A stretch of DNA of 64,000 nucleotides from CAIKBL01 sp050247235 (GTDB taxonomy: Bacteria; Pseudomonadota; Gammaproteobacteria; Ga0077536). Location: the NCBI GenBank assembly GCA_050247235.1, contig JBFWUN010000021.1, positions 6,534 through 70,533 on the forward strand. Reading direction: 5' to 3'. This document shows positions 7,923-16,867 of the stretch, in pieces. Position 1 is the stretch's first letter; each line of letters begins with the position of its first letter. The translations under genes and the position numbers were made by a program. Under the pieces are notes generated by a model. The model saw only the letters and a program-made list of their open reading frames with translations. It did no database searches and was not told the DNA's origin.

Positions 7923-8930
7923 ATGCACAACACTACACCCCCCCGCCTGCTGCTCGCCCCGATGGAGGGGTTGCTCGACGCGCACCTTCGTGCGGCGCTG
8001 ACCGGCGCGTTCGCGTACGACTGGTGCGTCGCCGAGTTCGTCCGGGTCAGCGGCAACCTGCTGCCGAGCCGCACCTACCTGCGCGCGGTACCCGAACTCG
8101 CGACGTACAGCCGGACACCCGCCGCGGTGCCGGTACGCGTGCAGCTGCTGGGTTCGGATCCCGCCTGCATGGCGGACAACGCGGCGCGGCTGCTCGCGCT
8201 CCGACCGGCCGGCATCGATCTGAATTTCGGCTGCCCTGCCCCGGTCGTGAACCGGCACGGCGGTGGCGCGGTCCTGCTCGACACCCCGCGCGTACTCCAC
8301 GAGGTCACGCGCGCCGTCGGCGACGCGCTGCGCGGTTGCGTGCCGTTCACCGCGAAGATGCGGCTCGGCGTGCGCGACACCCGGCCGGCGCTCGACGCGG
8401 CACAGGCCCTTGCGGCCGGCGGCATCGAGACTCTCGTCGTCCACGCGCGGACCCGTGACGACGGTTACCGGCCCCCGGCGCACTGGGCATGGGTGGGCCG
8501 GATTGCGGACACTGTCTCCGTGCCGGTGGTCGCCAACGGCGAGATCTGGACGGTCGAGGATTACCTGCGCTGTCGTGCCGAGAGCGGCTGCCGCGATGTC
8601 ATGCTCGGACGGGGCGCGGTGGCCGATCCATTTCTCGGGGAACGCATCCGCGATCGGCTGGCCGGGCGCGTGCCGCGCGCGCCGCGCGAGGACTGGTCAC
8701 GGGTGCTGCCGCTGATCGCCCGCTACTGGGGCGACGTCCGCCGGACCCTCACCCCGCGGCACGCCCCCGGGCGAATCAAACAGTGGCTGAACCTCCTGCG
8801 CAGGCACTATCCGCCGGCGCAGGTTCTGTTCGACACGTGGCGCACCGTGACCGACCCCGCGGAGATCGATCGCGCGCTCACCGGTGACGTGAGCGCGCTC
8901 ACTCCATGGGCTTCTGGCGCAGCGCCTTGA
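7923..8930 (+). CDS. dusC: tRNA-dihydrouridine(16) synthase DusC
   Basis: The protein has 335 residues. It reduces a uridine in the tRNA D-loop using FMN and NADPH. Visible features are the N-terminal LLLAPMEGL FMN-binding strand, NFGCPAP with the catalytic cysteine at residue 104, HARTRDDGY after the barrel's central strands, VVANGEI, and GRGAVADPFL. The MEG (rather than MAG/MDG) near the N-terminus and the overall length favour the DusC branch over DusA or DusB. The ATG at 7923 gives the normal family length. Its 3' end overlaps that of the convergent arfB gene by 32 bases. Confidence 0.9.
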   Translation: MHNTTPPRLLLAPMEGLLDAHLRAALTGAFAYDWCVAEFVRVSGNLLPSRTYLRAVPELATYSRTPAAVPVRVQLLGSDPACMADNAARLLALRPAGIDLNFGCPAPVVNRHGGGAVLLDTPRVLHEVTRAVGDALRGCVPFTAKMRLGVRDTRPALDAAQALAAGGIETLVVHARTRDDGYRPPAHWAWVGRIADTVSVPVVANGEIWTVEDYLRCRAESGCRDVMLGRGAVADPFLGERIRDRLAGRVPRAPREDWSRVLPLIARYWGDVRRTLTPRHAPGRIKQWLNLLRRHYPPAQVLFDTWRTVTDPAEIDRALTGDVSALTPWASGAAP

Positions 8931-9312
8931 GCCTGGCGTGCCGCGCCTTCTCGTCCAGCCGGCGCGTCTGCGCGGCACGCGTCGGTGCCGTGGGCCGGCG
9001 CACCTTGGGCGGCGTGGCGATCCCGAGCACCAGGTCCTTCAACCGCGCGAGCGCATCCGCCTGGTTCTGCTCGAGGCTGCGGAAGCGCTGCGCCTTGATC
9101 ACGAGCACGCCGTCTGCCGAGATCCGCCGATCACGCAGCGCCAGCAGCCGCGCCTTGTAGGCCTCCGGCAGCGAGGACGCCGGGATGTCGAAGCGCAGGT
9201 GCGCGGCATTCGCCACCTTGTTCACGTTCTGGCCGCCGGCGCCCTGCGCGCGCACTGCCTGCATCTGCCACTCGTGCTCGGCGAGCGTGACCCGCGCATT
9301 GATCCGCAACAT
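8899..9312 (-). CDS. arfB: Alternative ribosome-rescue factor ArfB (YaeJ)
   Basis: The protein has 137 residues. It carries the GGQ peptidyl-tRNA hydrolysis motif at residues 26-28 in the context AQGAGGQNVNK and a long basic C-terminal tail (Arg/Lys-rich from about residue 100) that inserts into the empty mRNA channel of stalled ribosomes. The size and tail match ArfB rather than release factors 1/2. The ATG at 9312 begins the LRINARVTL strand expected for the family. It follows the amidohydrolase gene by 22 bases on the same strand, so it is probably co-transcribed with it. Confidence 0.92.
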   Translation of the reverse strand: MLRINARVTLAEHEWQMQAVRAQGAGGQNVNKVANAAHLRFDIPASSLPEAYKARLLALRDRRISADGVLVIKAQRFRSLEQNQADALARLKDLVLGIATPPKVRRPTAPTRAAQTRRLDEKARHARLKALRQKPME

Positions 9313-9334
9313 CGCCGTGCGCCCGGTACGCCGA

Positions 9335-10351
9335 TCAGCCCAGCGGCCGCACGCCGTAGAAGCGGGCCGCCGTGCGGTAGAACATCGCGTCCTTCTCCGA
9401 CTCGCCGTAGCGCGCGGCGATCTTCTTGAACGCGTTCCACAGTACCGCGTACGAGACTCCGCACTTGTCGACGGGAAAATTGCTCTCGAACATGCAGCGC
9501 TCGGGCCCGAAGCAGTCGATCGCCCGGTGGAAATAATCCCCCGTGCGGCGCGCGAACTCGTCCGATCCCGGGGGGCTGGGCGCCAGTTCGAAATCGAAAC
9601 CGCACCAGGGCATCGCAAGCCCGCCAAGCTTGATGGTCACGTTCGGGCAGGTCGCGAGATCGGCGAGATCCGTGGCCCACTGCGCGAATATCTCCGCGCG
9701 GCGCCCGGCATAAGGCCCGGTGCCGAGCGGTGTGCCCAGGTGATTCAGGTTGATGCGCGCGTCCGGAAACGCCCGTGCGAGCGCCGTAAGCTGTGGCGTC
9801 TGGGTGTGGTAGTGATACGCGTCGAACACCAGTCCCATCTCCACCAGCACCTTGAACCCGGCACGGAACGACGCGTCGGCGTAGAGATCCGCGTCGTCGA
9901 TCCCGGGCGGCGCGAAAAACGCCCCGGAGGACTCCCACGCCGCGATCTGCCGGATCCCCCGGAACAGCGGGCTGGCCGCGACATGCGCCTCCAGCACCTC
10001 GCGAACCCGCGCGCCGGCGCGCAGTTCCGCCGTGCCGACCATCGCCCCGATCTGCGTCGCCCCCGGCGTCTCCCGTGCGCGCCGCGCGATCGCGTCCACC
10101 CACTCGGTCTCGCCAACCGGCATCAGCGCTTCCGGTCCGCTCTGGCGATAGCCTTCCCAGCACTGCAGGTAGACCGTCTGCTCCACGTGGTGGGTCGCGG
10201 TGTCGGCCCGCAGCTTGTCGAGGTCGTAGTGCGGGAACTCGTGCGTCGTCGCGAAAAAATGATGGTGCGGATCGATGATGCGTCGCGTCGGTTCCACGAT
10301 GTCCTCGCGGACCTGGGCGAGCCACGGCTCGCGGACTTCGATCAGGGGCAT
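9335..10351 (-). CDS. Amidohydrolase family 2 (metal-dependent hydrolase)
   Basis: The protein has 338 residues. The IIDPHHHFF motif at residues 25-33 is the first metal-ligand strand of TIM-barrel amidohydrolases, INLNHLGTP (about 205) supplies another histidine, and MFESNFPVDK (about 300) holds the conserved active-site aspartate with the family's SNFP-type signature. Members hydrolyse lactones or decarboxylate aromatic acids. The start ATG has an AGGAGAA site seven bases away. It sits between a SulP transporter gene (23 bases upstream) and arfB, which does not reveal the substrate. Confidence 0.88.
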   Translation of the reverse strand: MPLIEVREPWLAQVREDIVEPTRRIIDPHHHFFATTHEFPHYDLDKLRADTATHHVEQTVYLQCWEGYRQSGPEALMPVGETEWVDAIARRARETPGATQIGAMVGTAELRAGARVREVLEAHVAASPLFRGIRQIAAWESSGAFFAPPGIDDADLYADASFRAGFKVLVEMGLVFDAYHYHTQTPQLTALARAFPDARINLNHLGTPLGTGPYAGRRAEIFAQWATDLADLATCPNVTIKLGGLAMPWCGFDFELAPSPPGSDEFARRTGDYFHRAIDCFGPERCMFESNFPVDKCGVSYAVLWNAFKKIAARYGESEKDAMFYRTAARFYGVRPLG

Positions 10352-10374
10352 GCGGGTTCTCCTCGTATTCGCGT

Positions 10375-12015
10375 TCAGGGCGGCGGCGGTTTCGGCGCGT
10401 CGCGCACGAGTGCCTCGCGCAGGCTCGGCACGTGGCGCCCTGCATGCGGCGGTTCCAGCAGCCCCGCGGTGCGCAGCTTGCCGAGCACACGCGGATTCGC
10501 CTCGCACAGCACGACCTCGACGCCTCGGCGCGCGAGATTGCCGATGACTTCCTGCAGCGACAGGATGCCAGTGATGTCGATGAAAGGCACGCGCGCCAGC
10601 CGGATCACGACCCCCCGGGGATCGGTGCGCGTCGCGAGCAGCGCGCGTTCGAAGTTCTCCACGGCGCCGAAGAACATCGGTCCCGCGATCTCGAACACCA
10701 CCCGGTCCGGCGGCACGTCCACGCCCGCATCGGCGCGGACGTCCTCCGCCGCCAGCGGCGCGGTCTCGACCGAGTCCGACATCCGTCGCAGGAAATGGAA
10801 CATCGAGAGGATCACGCCCACGTTCACCGCGACGACGAGATCGGCGAACACCGTGAGCAGGAACGTGATGACGAGGATGGCGCGATCGGCGGTGGGTGCG
10901 CGGCGCAGGATGAACGTGAAATGACGCGCCTCGCTCATGTTCCATGCGACGACAAACAGGATCGCTGCGAGCACGGCGAGCGGGATCCCGGCCGCGTAGG
11001 GCGCGAGGAACAGGATCACCGCCACGAGCGTCAGCGCGTGCACCACGCCGGCGAGCGGACCGGTGGCGCCGTTGCGCACGTTCGTCGCGGTCCGCGCGAT
11101 CGCGCCCGTCGCCGCGAAGCCGCCGACGAGCGGCGCCAGCAGGTTCGCGATGCCCTGCCCCACCAGTTCCTGGTTGGCGTCGTGGCGCGTCCCGGCCATG
11201 CCGTCCGCCACCACCGCGGACAGCAGCGACTCGATGGCCCCGAGCATCGCGATGGTGAACGCCGGCCCGAGCAGCGCAAGTGCCTCCGCGGCACCGAACG
11301 CGGGCCACTGCAGCGCCGGCAGGCCGCGCGGGATCCCGCCGAACGCGGAACCGATCGTCGCGACCCCGGGCAGGCTCAGCGCGTGGTGCAGGCCGGTGAC
11401 CACGCACATCGCGACGAGCGGCCCGGGAATACGCCGCAGCCCCGGCACTCTTGGCGCGACCACCACGAGCAGCAGGCCGAGGCCGGACAGCAGCGCCGTC
11501 GGCGGATGCCATTGCGGCAGTGCCTGGAGGAGATGCCACAGGCGTTCGTGGAAGTGGGCGCCCGTGATCGCCGGCAGGCCGAGGAAGTCGCGCCATTCGC
11601 CGACGAAGATGATGACGCCGATGCCTGCCGTGAAGCCGACGATCACGGGCTCGGAGATGAAGCGGATCACGGCACCGAGGCGCGCGAGGCCCATCACCAC
11701 GAGCATCACACCGGCCATCAGGGTGGCCAGCTGCAAACCGGCGATGCCGTACTTCGCGGTGATCCCGGACAGGATCGCGATGAAAGCGCCGGTGGGACCG
11801 GCGATCTGCAGGCGGCTGCCGCCAAACAGCGAGACCGCGATCCCCGCGACGATCGCGGTGTACAACCCCTGTTCGGGCCGCGCGCCACTTGCCATCGCGA
11901 AGGCCATCGCGAGCGGCAGCGCCACGACCCCGACGATCACGCCTGCGACGACGTTGCGGCTCCAGTGCGCACGGCCGAACAGTCCCGCGCGCCAGGCCTC
12001 GGTGAGCGCGATCAT
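10375..12015 (-). CDS. SulP/SLC26 family anion transporter with STAS domain
   Basis: The protein has 546 residues. Residues 1-420 hold about a dozen hydrophobic segments, starting with the SulP signature pattern (VVAGVIVGVVALPLAMAFA near residues 22-40, GLYTAIVAG, and QIAGPTGAF). Residues about 440-530 form a cytoplasmic STAS domain (VFEIAGPMFFGAVENFE and IDITGILSL). SulP proteins carry sulfate, bicarbonate or dicarboxylates across the inner membrane; substrate cannot be read from sequence. It heads a leftward run with the amidohydrolase and arfB genes, 118 bases from the end of the TPM gene. Confidence 0.92.
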   Translation of the reverse strand: MIALTEAWRAGLFGRAHWSRNVVAGVIVGVVALPLAMAFAMASGARPEQGLYTAIVAGIAVSLFGGSRLQIAGPTGAFIAILSGITAKYGIAGLQLATLMAGVMLVVMGLARLGAVIRFISEPVIVGFTAGIGVIIFVGEWRDFLGLPAITGAHFHERLWHLLQALPQWHPPTALLSGLGLLLVVVAPRVPGLRRIPGPLVAMCVVTGLHHALSLPGVATIGSAFGGIPRGLPALQWPAFGAAEALALLGPAFTIAMLGAIESLLSAVVADGMAGTRHDANQELVGQGIANLLAPLVGGFAATGAIARTATNVRNGATGPLAGVVHALTLVAVILFLAPYAAGIPLAVLAAILFVVAWNMSEARHFTFILRRAPTADRAILVITFLLTVFADLVVAVNVGVILSMFHFLRRMSDSVETAPLAAEDVRADAGVDVPPDRVVFEIAGPMFFGAVENFERALLATRTDPRGVVIRLARVPFIDITGILSLQEVIGNLARRGVEVVLCEANPRVLGKLRTAGLLEPPHAGRHVPSLREALVRDAPKPPPP

Positions 12016-12133
12016 CGCGTGCGTGCGCGCGCCGTCATTCGCACCGGGCGGTGCTTGCGACGGGGCACGTGAGCGCGTTCATGGCGCCGGATGATACGCC
12101 CGTGCACGCGCACCCGGATAGTGTTCACGCGGC

Positions 12134-12628
12134 CTACAGGAACAGCGCGGAATCGGGCAGCTCGTTGAGATCGTCCGGTCGCGGCGGGTAATGCCGCGCG
12201 ACCAGCGCACCGACCTCCTCGACGAGCCGTGCGAGTCCGGGACCGTAGCGGCCGGCGTGGAATTCCCGGGTCGCCCGTTCGCACAGTTCTCGCCAGGTCG
12301 CGTCGTCCACGTGCGCGTTGAAACCGCGGTCGGCGACGATCTCGAGCGCATGGTCGGCGAACAGCACGTAGATCAGCACGCCGTTGTCCTGCTCGGTGTC
12401 CCACATGCGCAGTTCGTTGAACACCTCGAGCGCGCGGGCGCGCGGCGTCACGCCCGTGAGCAGGTCATCGAGGCCGAGCGCGGCTTCCAGCGCGACGCGC
12501 AGTTCCCCGGCATGCTGCCGCTCGCTCGCGCGGATCGCGCGCTCGATGTCCTCCACGATGGCCGGCGTGAACGCGTTGCGGAGCTGCCAGCGCGTGGTGC
12601 ACAGGTGGGTCAGCAGTCGCTTCCACAT
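12134..12628 (-). CDS. TPM domain protein (soluble, second TPM gene)
   Basis: The protein has 164 residues with no signal peptide. A TPM (TLP18.3/Psb32/MOLO-1) domain spans about residues 20-130, including NGVLIYVLFADHALEIVADRGF, the conserved hydrophobic core of the fold. The gene starts one base after the stop of the larger TPM gene, and that gene overlaps lemA, so the three form a tightly coupled lemA-TPM-TPM operon. The function of this widespread module is not established; roles in envelope or protein quality control have been suggested. Confidence 0.85.
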   Translation of the reverse strand: MWKRLLTHLCTTRWQLRNAFTPAIVEDIERAIRASERQHAGELRVALEAALGLDDLLTGVTPRARALEVFNELRMWDTEQDNGVLIYVLFADHALEIVADRGFNAHVDDATWRELCERATREFHAGRYGPGLARLVEEVGALVARHYPPRPDDLNELPDSALFL

Positions 12629-12629
12629 G

Positions 12630-13511
12630 TCACCAGCTCCCGGACGCCCCGCCGCCACCGAACGATCCGCCGCCCCCGCCGCCGAATCCCCCGCCGAAGC
12701 CACCCGACCACCCCCCCCAGCCGCCGGGAAAGCGATCCCCGTAGCGGCGATGACTGACCCAGCGCCCGCCGGAGTCTCCCCCGCCGAGCAGGCCCGCGAG
12801 CACCACCGCGACGACGGCCGATATCCCCGCCGCGAACGCGACCGATGTCACCAGGAACGTGGTGCCGCCGCTCGCCGCGGCCGCCAGCGGCACCCGCAGT
12901 CCGCGCGCGCGCCGCCCCGGCACGCGGAACAGCAGCGCGAAGAAGAACGCGAAGAACAGCGCGAGCGACAGCGCCTCGTCCAGTGTCGTGCCGCGCTTCG
13001 CTGGCGTCGGCGGGGGCAGCGGTTCACCTTCGATCACGCCGAGGATGCGCTCCACCCCGGCGTTGATCCCGGCGTACAGGTTGCCGGATCGGAAATGCGG
13101 GACGATGGTTTCGTCGATGATGCGCTTGCTGGTGGCATCCGTGAGCACCCCCTCGAGCCCGTAACCGACCTCGATGCGCAACCGCCGATCGCCCGTCGCG
13201 ACGAGCAGGATCGCGCCGTCATCGACGCCCTGGCGGCCGAGCTTCCACGACTCCGCGACTCGCAGCGCGTAAGTTTCGATCGGCTCGTCACCGGTGGAGG
13301 GTACGAGCAGCACCGCGACCTGCGCGCCCTTGGCGGCGGTGAAGCCCGCGAGGCGCGACTCGAGCGCGGCACGTTCCCCGTCCGCGAGCGTGCCGGTGAG
13401 GTCCGTGACCCACGCCGTGTGTGGTGGAACCGCGATCCCGACCGCGGCCGCCGGCAACGCGCACCACGCGACGAAGAGGGCGACGACGATGCGCATGCGC
13501 GGGATGGTCAC
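12630..13511 (-). CDS. TPM domain membrane protein with glycine-rich C-terminus (YgcG type)
   Basis: The protein has 293 residues. A signal peptide (about residues 6-23) precedes a periplasmic TPM domain (about 30-150, with WVTDLTGTL and GYGLEGVLTD). Two hydrophobic segments follow: a phenylalanine-rich one near residues 185-197 and an alanine/valine-rich one near 215-245. The C-terminal 40 residues are a Gly/Ser/Trp-rich tail made of GGFGGG-like repeats. This is the standard YgcG layout. Its ATG overlaps the lemA stop (ATGA) and its stop lies one base from the next TPM start. Met6 is an alternative start. Confidence 0.9.
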   Translation of the reverse strand: MTIPRMRIVVALFVAWCALPAAAVGIAVPPHTAWVTDLTGTLADGERAALESRLAGFTAAKGAQVAVLLVPSTGDEPIETYALRVAESWKLGRQGVDDGAILLVATGDRRLRIEVGYGLEGVLTDATSKRIIDETIVPHFRSGNLYAGINAGVERILGVIEGEPLPPPTPAKRGTTLDEALSLALFFAFFFALLFRVPGRRARGLRVPLAAAASGGTTFLVTSVAFAAGISAVVAVVLAGLLGGGDSGGRWVSHRRYGDRFPGGWGGWSGGFGGGFGGGGGGSFGGGGASGSW

Positions 13512-14098
13512 TGCCCGAATTTCACTTCCGGAGGTTTCGCCAGCGCGGCCTCGTTCTCGACGGTGAAATTGGGCTTCGTCGCGTACCCGAACACCATCGC
13601 GGTGAGATTGGACGGGAAGCGCCGCACGGTCAGGTTGTAAGCCTGGACCGCGTCGATGTAGCGCTTGCGCGCCACCGCGATGCGGTTCTCGGTTCCCTCG
13701 AGCTGGGCCTGCAGGTCGCGGAAGTTCTGGTCGGACTTGAGCTGCGGATACTGCTCGGCGACGACCAGCAGCCGTGACAGCGCACTGGAGAGTTCACCCT
13801 GCGCGCTCTGGAACTGCTTGAACGCCTCCGGGTTGTTCACCACCTCCGCGCCGACCTGCATCGAGCCCACCTTTGCACGCGCGTTCGTCACGCCGAGCAG
13901 CACCTCCTTCTCCTGTGCCGCGAACCCTTCGACGGTCCTGACGAGGTTGGGAATCAGGTCCGCGCGCCGCTGGTACTGGTTGACGACTTCCGACCATGCC
14001 GCGGCAATCGCTTCGTCCGTGGACTGCAGGGTGTTGTACCCGCAGCCGCTCAGCGCCAATACCAGCCACAACAGTCCCGTCCGTTGCATGATCCGCAT
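13508..14098 (-). CDS. lemA: LemA family lipoprotein
   Basis: The protein has 196 residues. A type II signal peptide ends in the lipobox ALSGC, predicting acylation at about Cys19, and the mature part is the helical LemA fold with the signature YQRRADLIPNLVRTVEGFA near residue 42 and a long coiled helix to about residue 150. LemA with YgcG-like TPM proteins is a recurring gene pair in proteobacteria. It is first in the leftward lemA-TPM-TPM operon and overlaps the following gene by four bases. Confidence 0.93.
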   Translation of the reverse strand: MRIMQRTGLLWLVLALSGCGYNTLQSTDEAIAAAWSEVVNQYQRRADLIPNLVRTVEGFAAQEKEVLLGVTNARAKVGSMQVGAEVVNNPEAFKQFQSAQGELSSALSRLLVVAEQYPQLKSDQNFRDLQAQLEGTENRIAVARKRYIDAVQAYNLTVRRFPSNLTAMVFGYATKPNFTVENEAALAKPPEVKFGQ

Positions 14099-14209
14099 GA
14101 AAGCTCTCCTGGTTCAGGCACACGTGCGCCCCGTGGGGCACATTGCGGCGTGGGCAACGGGTTTTCAAGCCCGCCCGGCGTGCGCGCTGCGGGCACATGC
14201 CGAAGCCCT

Positions 14210-14215
14210 TATACT
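14210..14215 (+). promoter_or_regulatory. -10 hexamer of pepN, placed for a leaderless start
   Basis: TATACT ends six bases before the pepN ATG at 14222. Transcription would start at or next to the A of the ATG, and no ribosome-binding site is present. rlmKL shows the same spacing at 34083. No clear -35 box is visible. Confidence 0.4.
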
Positions 14216-14221
14216 GCCCCG

Positions 14222-16867
14222 ATGCTGAACCCGAATCCGACGCTCGTCCGGCTCGAGGACTACCGCCCGCCGGCGTTCACGATCACGACCGTGGACCTGG
14301 ACGTGGACATCCAGGCGGAATCCACCGTCGTCACCGCACGGCTCGCGCTGGTCCGCAACCCTGCGGCGGCCGATCCGGAGGCACCCCTCGATCTCGACGG
14401 CGAGGCGCTGACACTCCTCGAGATCGCGCTCGACGGGCGCGTGCTGTCGCCCGGAGAGTTCGCGTACGAAGGTGGACGGCTCGTCCTCCCGCAGGTTCCG
14501 GATCGCTTCACGCTCATGACGCGCGTGCGTATCCATCCGGAACGCAACACCCAGCTGATGGGTCTCTACGCATCGCGCAACGGCTACTTCACACAGTGCG
14601 AGGCAGAGGGCTTCCGGCGCATCACGTTCTATCTCGATCGCCCCGACGTGATGGCGCGCTTCACGACCACCCTGCACGCGGATCACGCGCGCTTCCCGGT
14701 GCTGCTGTCCAACGGCAATCTCGTTGCCGCCGGTGACGAAGCCGACGGCCGCCATTGGGCGCGCTGGGAGGATCCGTTTCCCAAACCGGCGTACCTCTTT
14801 GCGCTCGTCGCCGCGCGCCTGGATCTTCTGGCGGACCAATACCGGACACGCTCGGGACGCGACGTGCGCCTGTGCGTGTACGTGGAACCCGGGCGGCTCG
14901 ACCAGTGCACCTTCGCGGTTGCCGCGCTGAAAGCCGCGATGCGCTGGGACGAGGACGTGTTCGGCCTGGAGGTCGATCTCGACCAGTACATGATCGTGGC
15001 CGTGTCCGACTTCAACATGGGCGCGATGGAGAACAAGGGACTCAACATCTTCAATACCAAGTACGTGCTCGCGCGCCCCGATCTCGCCACCGATTACGAC
15101 TTCATGATGCTCGATCGCGTGGTCGCCCACGAATACTTCCACAACTGGACCGGCAACCGCGTGACCTGCCGTGACTGGTTCCAGCTGAGTCTCAAGGAAG
15201 GTCTGACGGTGTTTCGCGACCAGCAGTACGGCGGAGATCGGTATTCCCACGCCGTGCAGCGTATCCAGGAGGTACGCAACCTGCGCAACGCGCAGTTCCC
15301 GGAGGATGCGGGACCAATGGCGCACCCGGTGCGACCGCGCGCGTACATGGAGATCAGCAATTTCTACACCGCGACGGTGTACAACAAGGGTGCCGAGGTC
15401 GTACGCATCATGCACACGTGGCTCGGTGCGGCGGGGTTCCGGCGCGGCATGGACCTGTACTTCGCGCGGCACGACGGCCAGGCGGTTTGCACGGAAGATT
15501 TCGTGCGCGCGATGCAGGAGGCGAACGGGGTCGATCTCGCGGCGATGCAGCGCTGGTACGACCAGGCCGGGACGCCGCGCGTGACGGTCACCGCGCGACA
15601 TGACCCGCATACGCGCGAGTACCACCTGACATTCACGCAGCAGCTCACGCCGGTCGGCGGCCAGACCTGCATCGAACCGTTCCCGATCCCGATCCGCCTC
15701 GGTCTGCTCGATCGCGCTGGCCACGAGCTGCCGCTCGTGTCGGACGATCCGGCGATGCTCGCCGCCGATGGCGCGGTCTACCTCCTGGCGGAAGCCACCC
15801 GGACACTCGTGCTGAAGGACCTGCCGACCGCGCCGATCCCGTCACTTCTGCGCGGATTCTCCGCGCCCGTGATCCTCCAATTCGCGTACTCGGAAGACGA
15901 TCTCGCGCTGCTGATGGCGCACGACACGGATCCCTTCAACCGCTGGGAGGCGGGCCAGCGCCTGGCGCTCGCGAGCCTGCTTCGCGGGATCGAGGCGATC
16001 ATGCGCGACAACACACCGCCGGTGGCGGACGCGTTCATCGCGGCCTGCCGGCGCGTGCTGGCGGACGCTGATCGCGATCCGGCATTCGCCGCGGAAGCGC
16101 TCGCCCTGCCGGCCGCCACGTTCATCGCCGAACAGATGGACGTGGTGGACCCGGACGCGATACTTGCGGCGCGCAATGCGCTGCGCCGGGATCTGGCCAC
16201 GCGCCTGCGCCCTGAGCTGCACGCGGCCTATGACGCGTTCCGCGTGGCGGGCCCCTTTGCACCGAGCCCGGAGGCCGCGGGTCGGCGCGCACTGCGCAAT
16301 GTCTGCCTTGGCTACCTGATGGAGCTCGGAGATCCGGCCCTGGAGGCACTGTGCTTCCGGCAGTTCGAGACCGCCGACAACATGACCGATACGCTCGCCG
16401 CGCTGACCGCGCTCGTGAATACCGACTGCGCACAGCGGCAGCCGGCGCTCGCCGCGTTCCATGCCCGCTGGTGCGACGAACCGCTGGTGCTCGACAAGTG
16501 GTTCACGGTGCAGGCGACCTCGCGGCTGCCGGGCACGCTCAAGGAAGTGGAGGCGCTGCTCGTGCACCCGTCGTTCGAACTCTCCAACCCCAACAAGGTG
16601 CGCGCGCTGATCGGCGCATTCTGCCAGGGCAACCATGCGGCGTTCCATGCCGCGGACGGTGGCGGCTACCGATTTGCGGCGACCCAGGTGATTGCGCTGG
16701 ACCCGTTGAACCCGCAGGTCGCGGCGCGGCTCGCGCGGGCGTTCGACCGCTGGCGCAAGTTCGATGCCGGGCGCCAGGCGCATGCGCGCGCGGCGCTGGA
16801 AAGCATCCGCGCAACTCCCGGCCTGTCCAAGGACACGACCGAAGTCGTCACGCGCGCACTTGAGTGA
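14222..16867 (+). CDS. pepN: Aminopeptidase N
   Basis: The protein has 881 residues, close to E. coli PepN (870). It is an M1 zinc metallopeptidase that removes N-terminal residues from peptides in the cytoplasm. The exopeptidase motif GAMEN is at residues 267-271; zinc ligands are His303 and His307 in HEYFH and Glu326 in SLKEG, exactly the HExxH-18-E spacing. The C-terminal helical PepN domain from about 540 is complete. The ATG at 14222 matches the usual N-terminus; the open frame continues upstream without family similarity. The HAD gene follows with a four-base overlap if its GTG start is used. Confidence 0.96.
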   Translation: MLNPNPTLVRLEDYRPPAFTITTVDLDVDIQAESTVVTARLALVRNPAAADPEAPLDLDGEALTLLEIALDGRVLSPGEFAYEGGRLVLPQVPDRFTLMTRVRIHPERNTQLMGLYASRNGYFTQCEAEGFRRITFYLDRPDVMARFTTTLHADHARFPVLLSNGNLVAAGDEADGRHWARWEDPFPKPAYLFALVAARLDLLADQYRTRSGRDVRLCVYVEPGRLDQCTFAVAALKAAMRWDEDVFGLEVDLDQYMIVAVSDFNMGAMENKGLNIFNTKYVLARPDLATDYDFMMLDRVVAHEYFHNWTGNRVTCRDWFQLSLKEGLTVFRDQQYGGDRYSHAVQRIQEVRNLRNAQFPEDAGPMAHPVRPRAYMEISNFYTATVYNKGAEVVRIMHTWLGAAGFRRGMDLYFARHDGQAVCTEDFVRAMQEANGVDLAAMQRWYDQAGTPRVTVTARHDPHTREYHLTFTQQLTPVGGQTCIEPFPIPIRLGLLDRAGHELPLVSDDPAMLAADGAVYLLAEATRTLVLKDLPTAPIPSLLRGFSAPVILQFAYSEDDLALLMAHDTDPFNRWEAGQRLALASLLRGIEAIMRDNTPPVADAFIAACRRVLADADRDPAFAAEALALPAATFIAEQMDVVDPDAILAARNALRRDLATRLRPELHAAYDAFRVAGPFAPSPEAAGRRALRNVCLGYLMELGDPALEALCFRQFETADNMTDTLAALTALVNTDCAQRQPALAAFHARWCDEPLVLDKWFTVQATSRLPGTLKEVEALLVHPSFELSNPNKVRALIGAFCQGNHAAFHAADGGGYRFAATQVIALDPLNPQVAARLARAFDRWRKFDAGRQAHARAALESIRATPGLSKDTTEVVTRALE

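Noticed and set aside
10432..12072. Long + strand open frame (546 codons) over the SulP gene
   Set aside because: It is the antisense shadow of a clear SulP/STAS gene in GC-rich DNA; its translation is low-complexity and rich in Arg, Asp and His.
12630..12760. Glycine-codon repeats in the TPM protein as a DNA repeat element
   Set aside because: They encode the glycine-rich tail normal for YgcG-type proteins.
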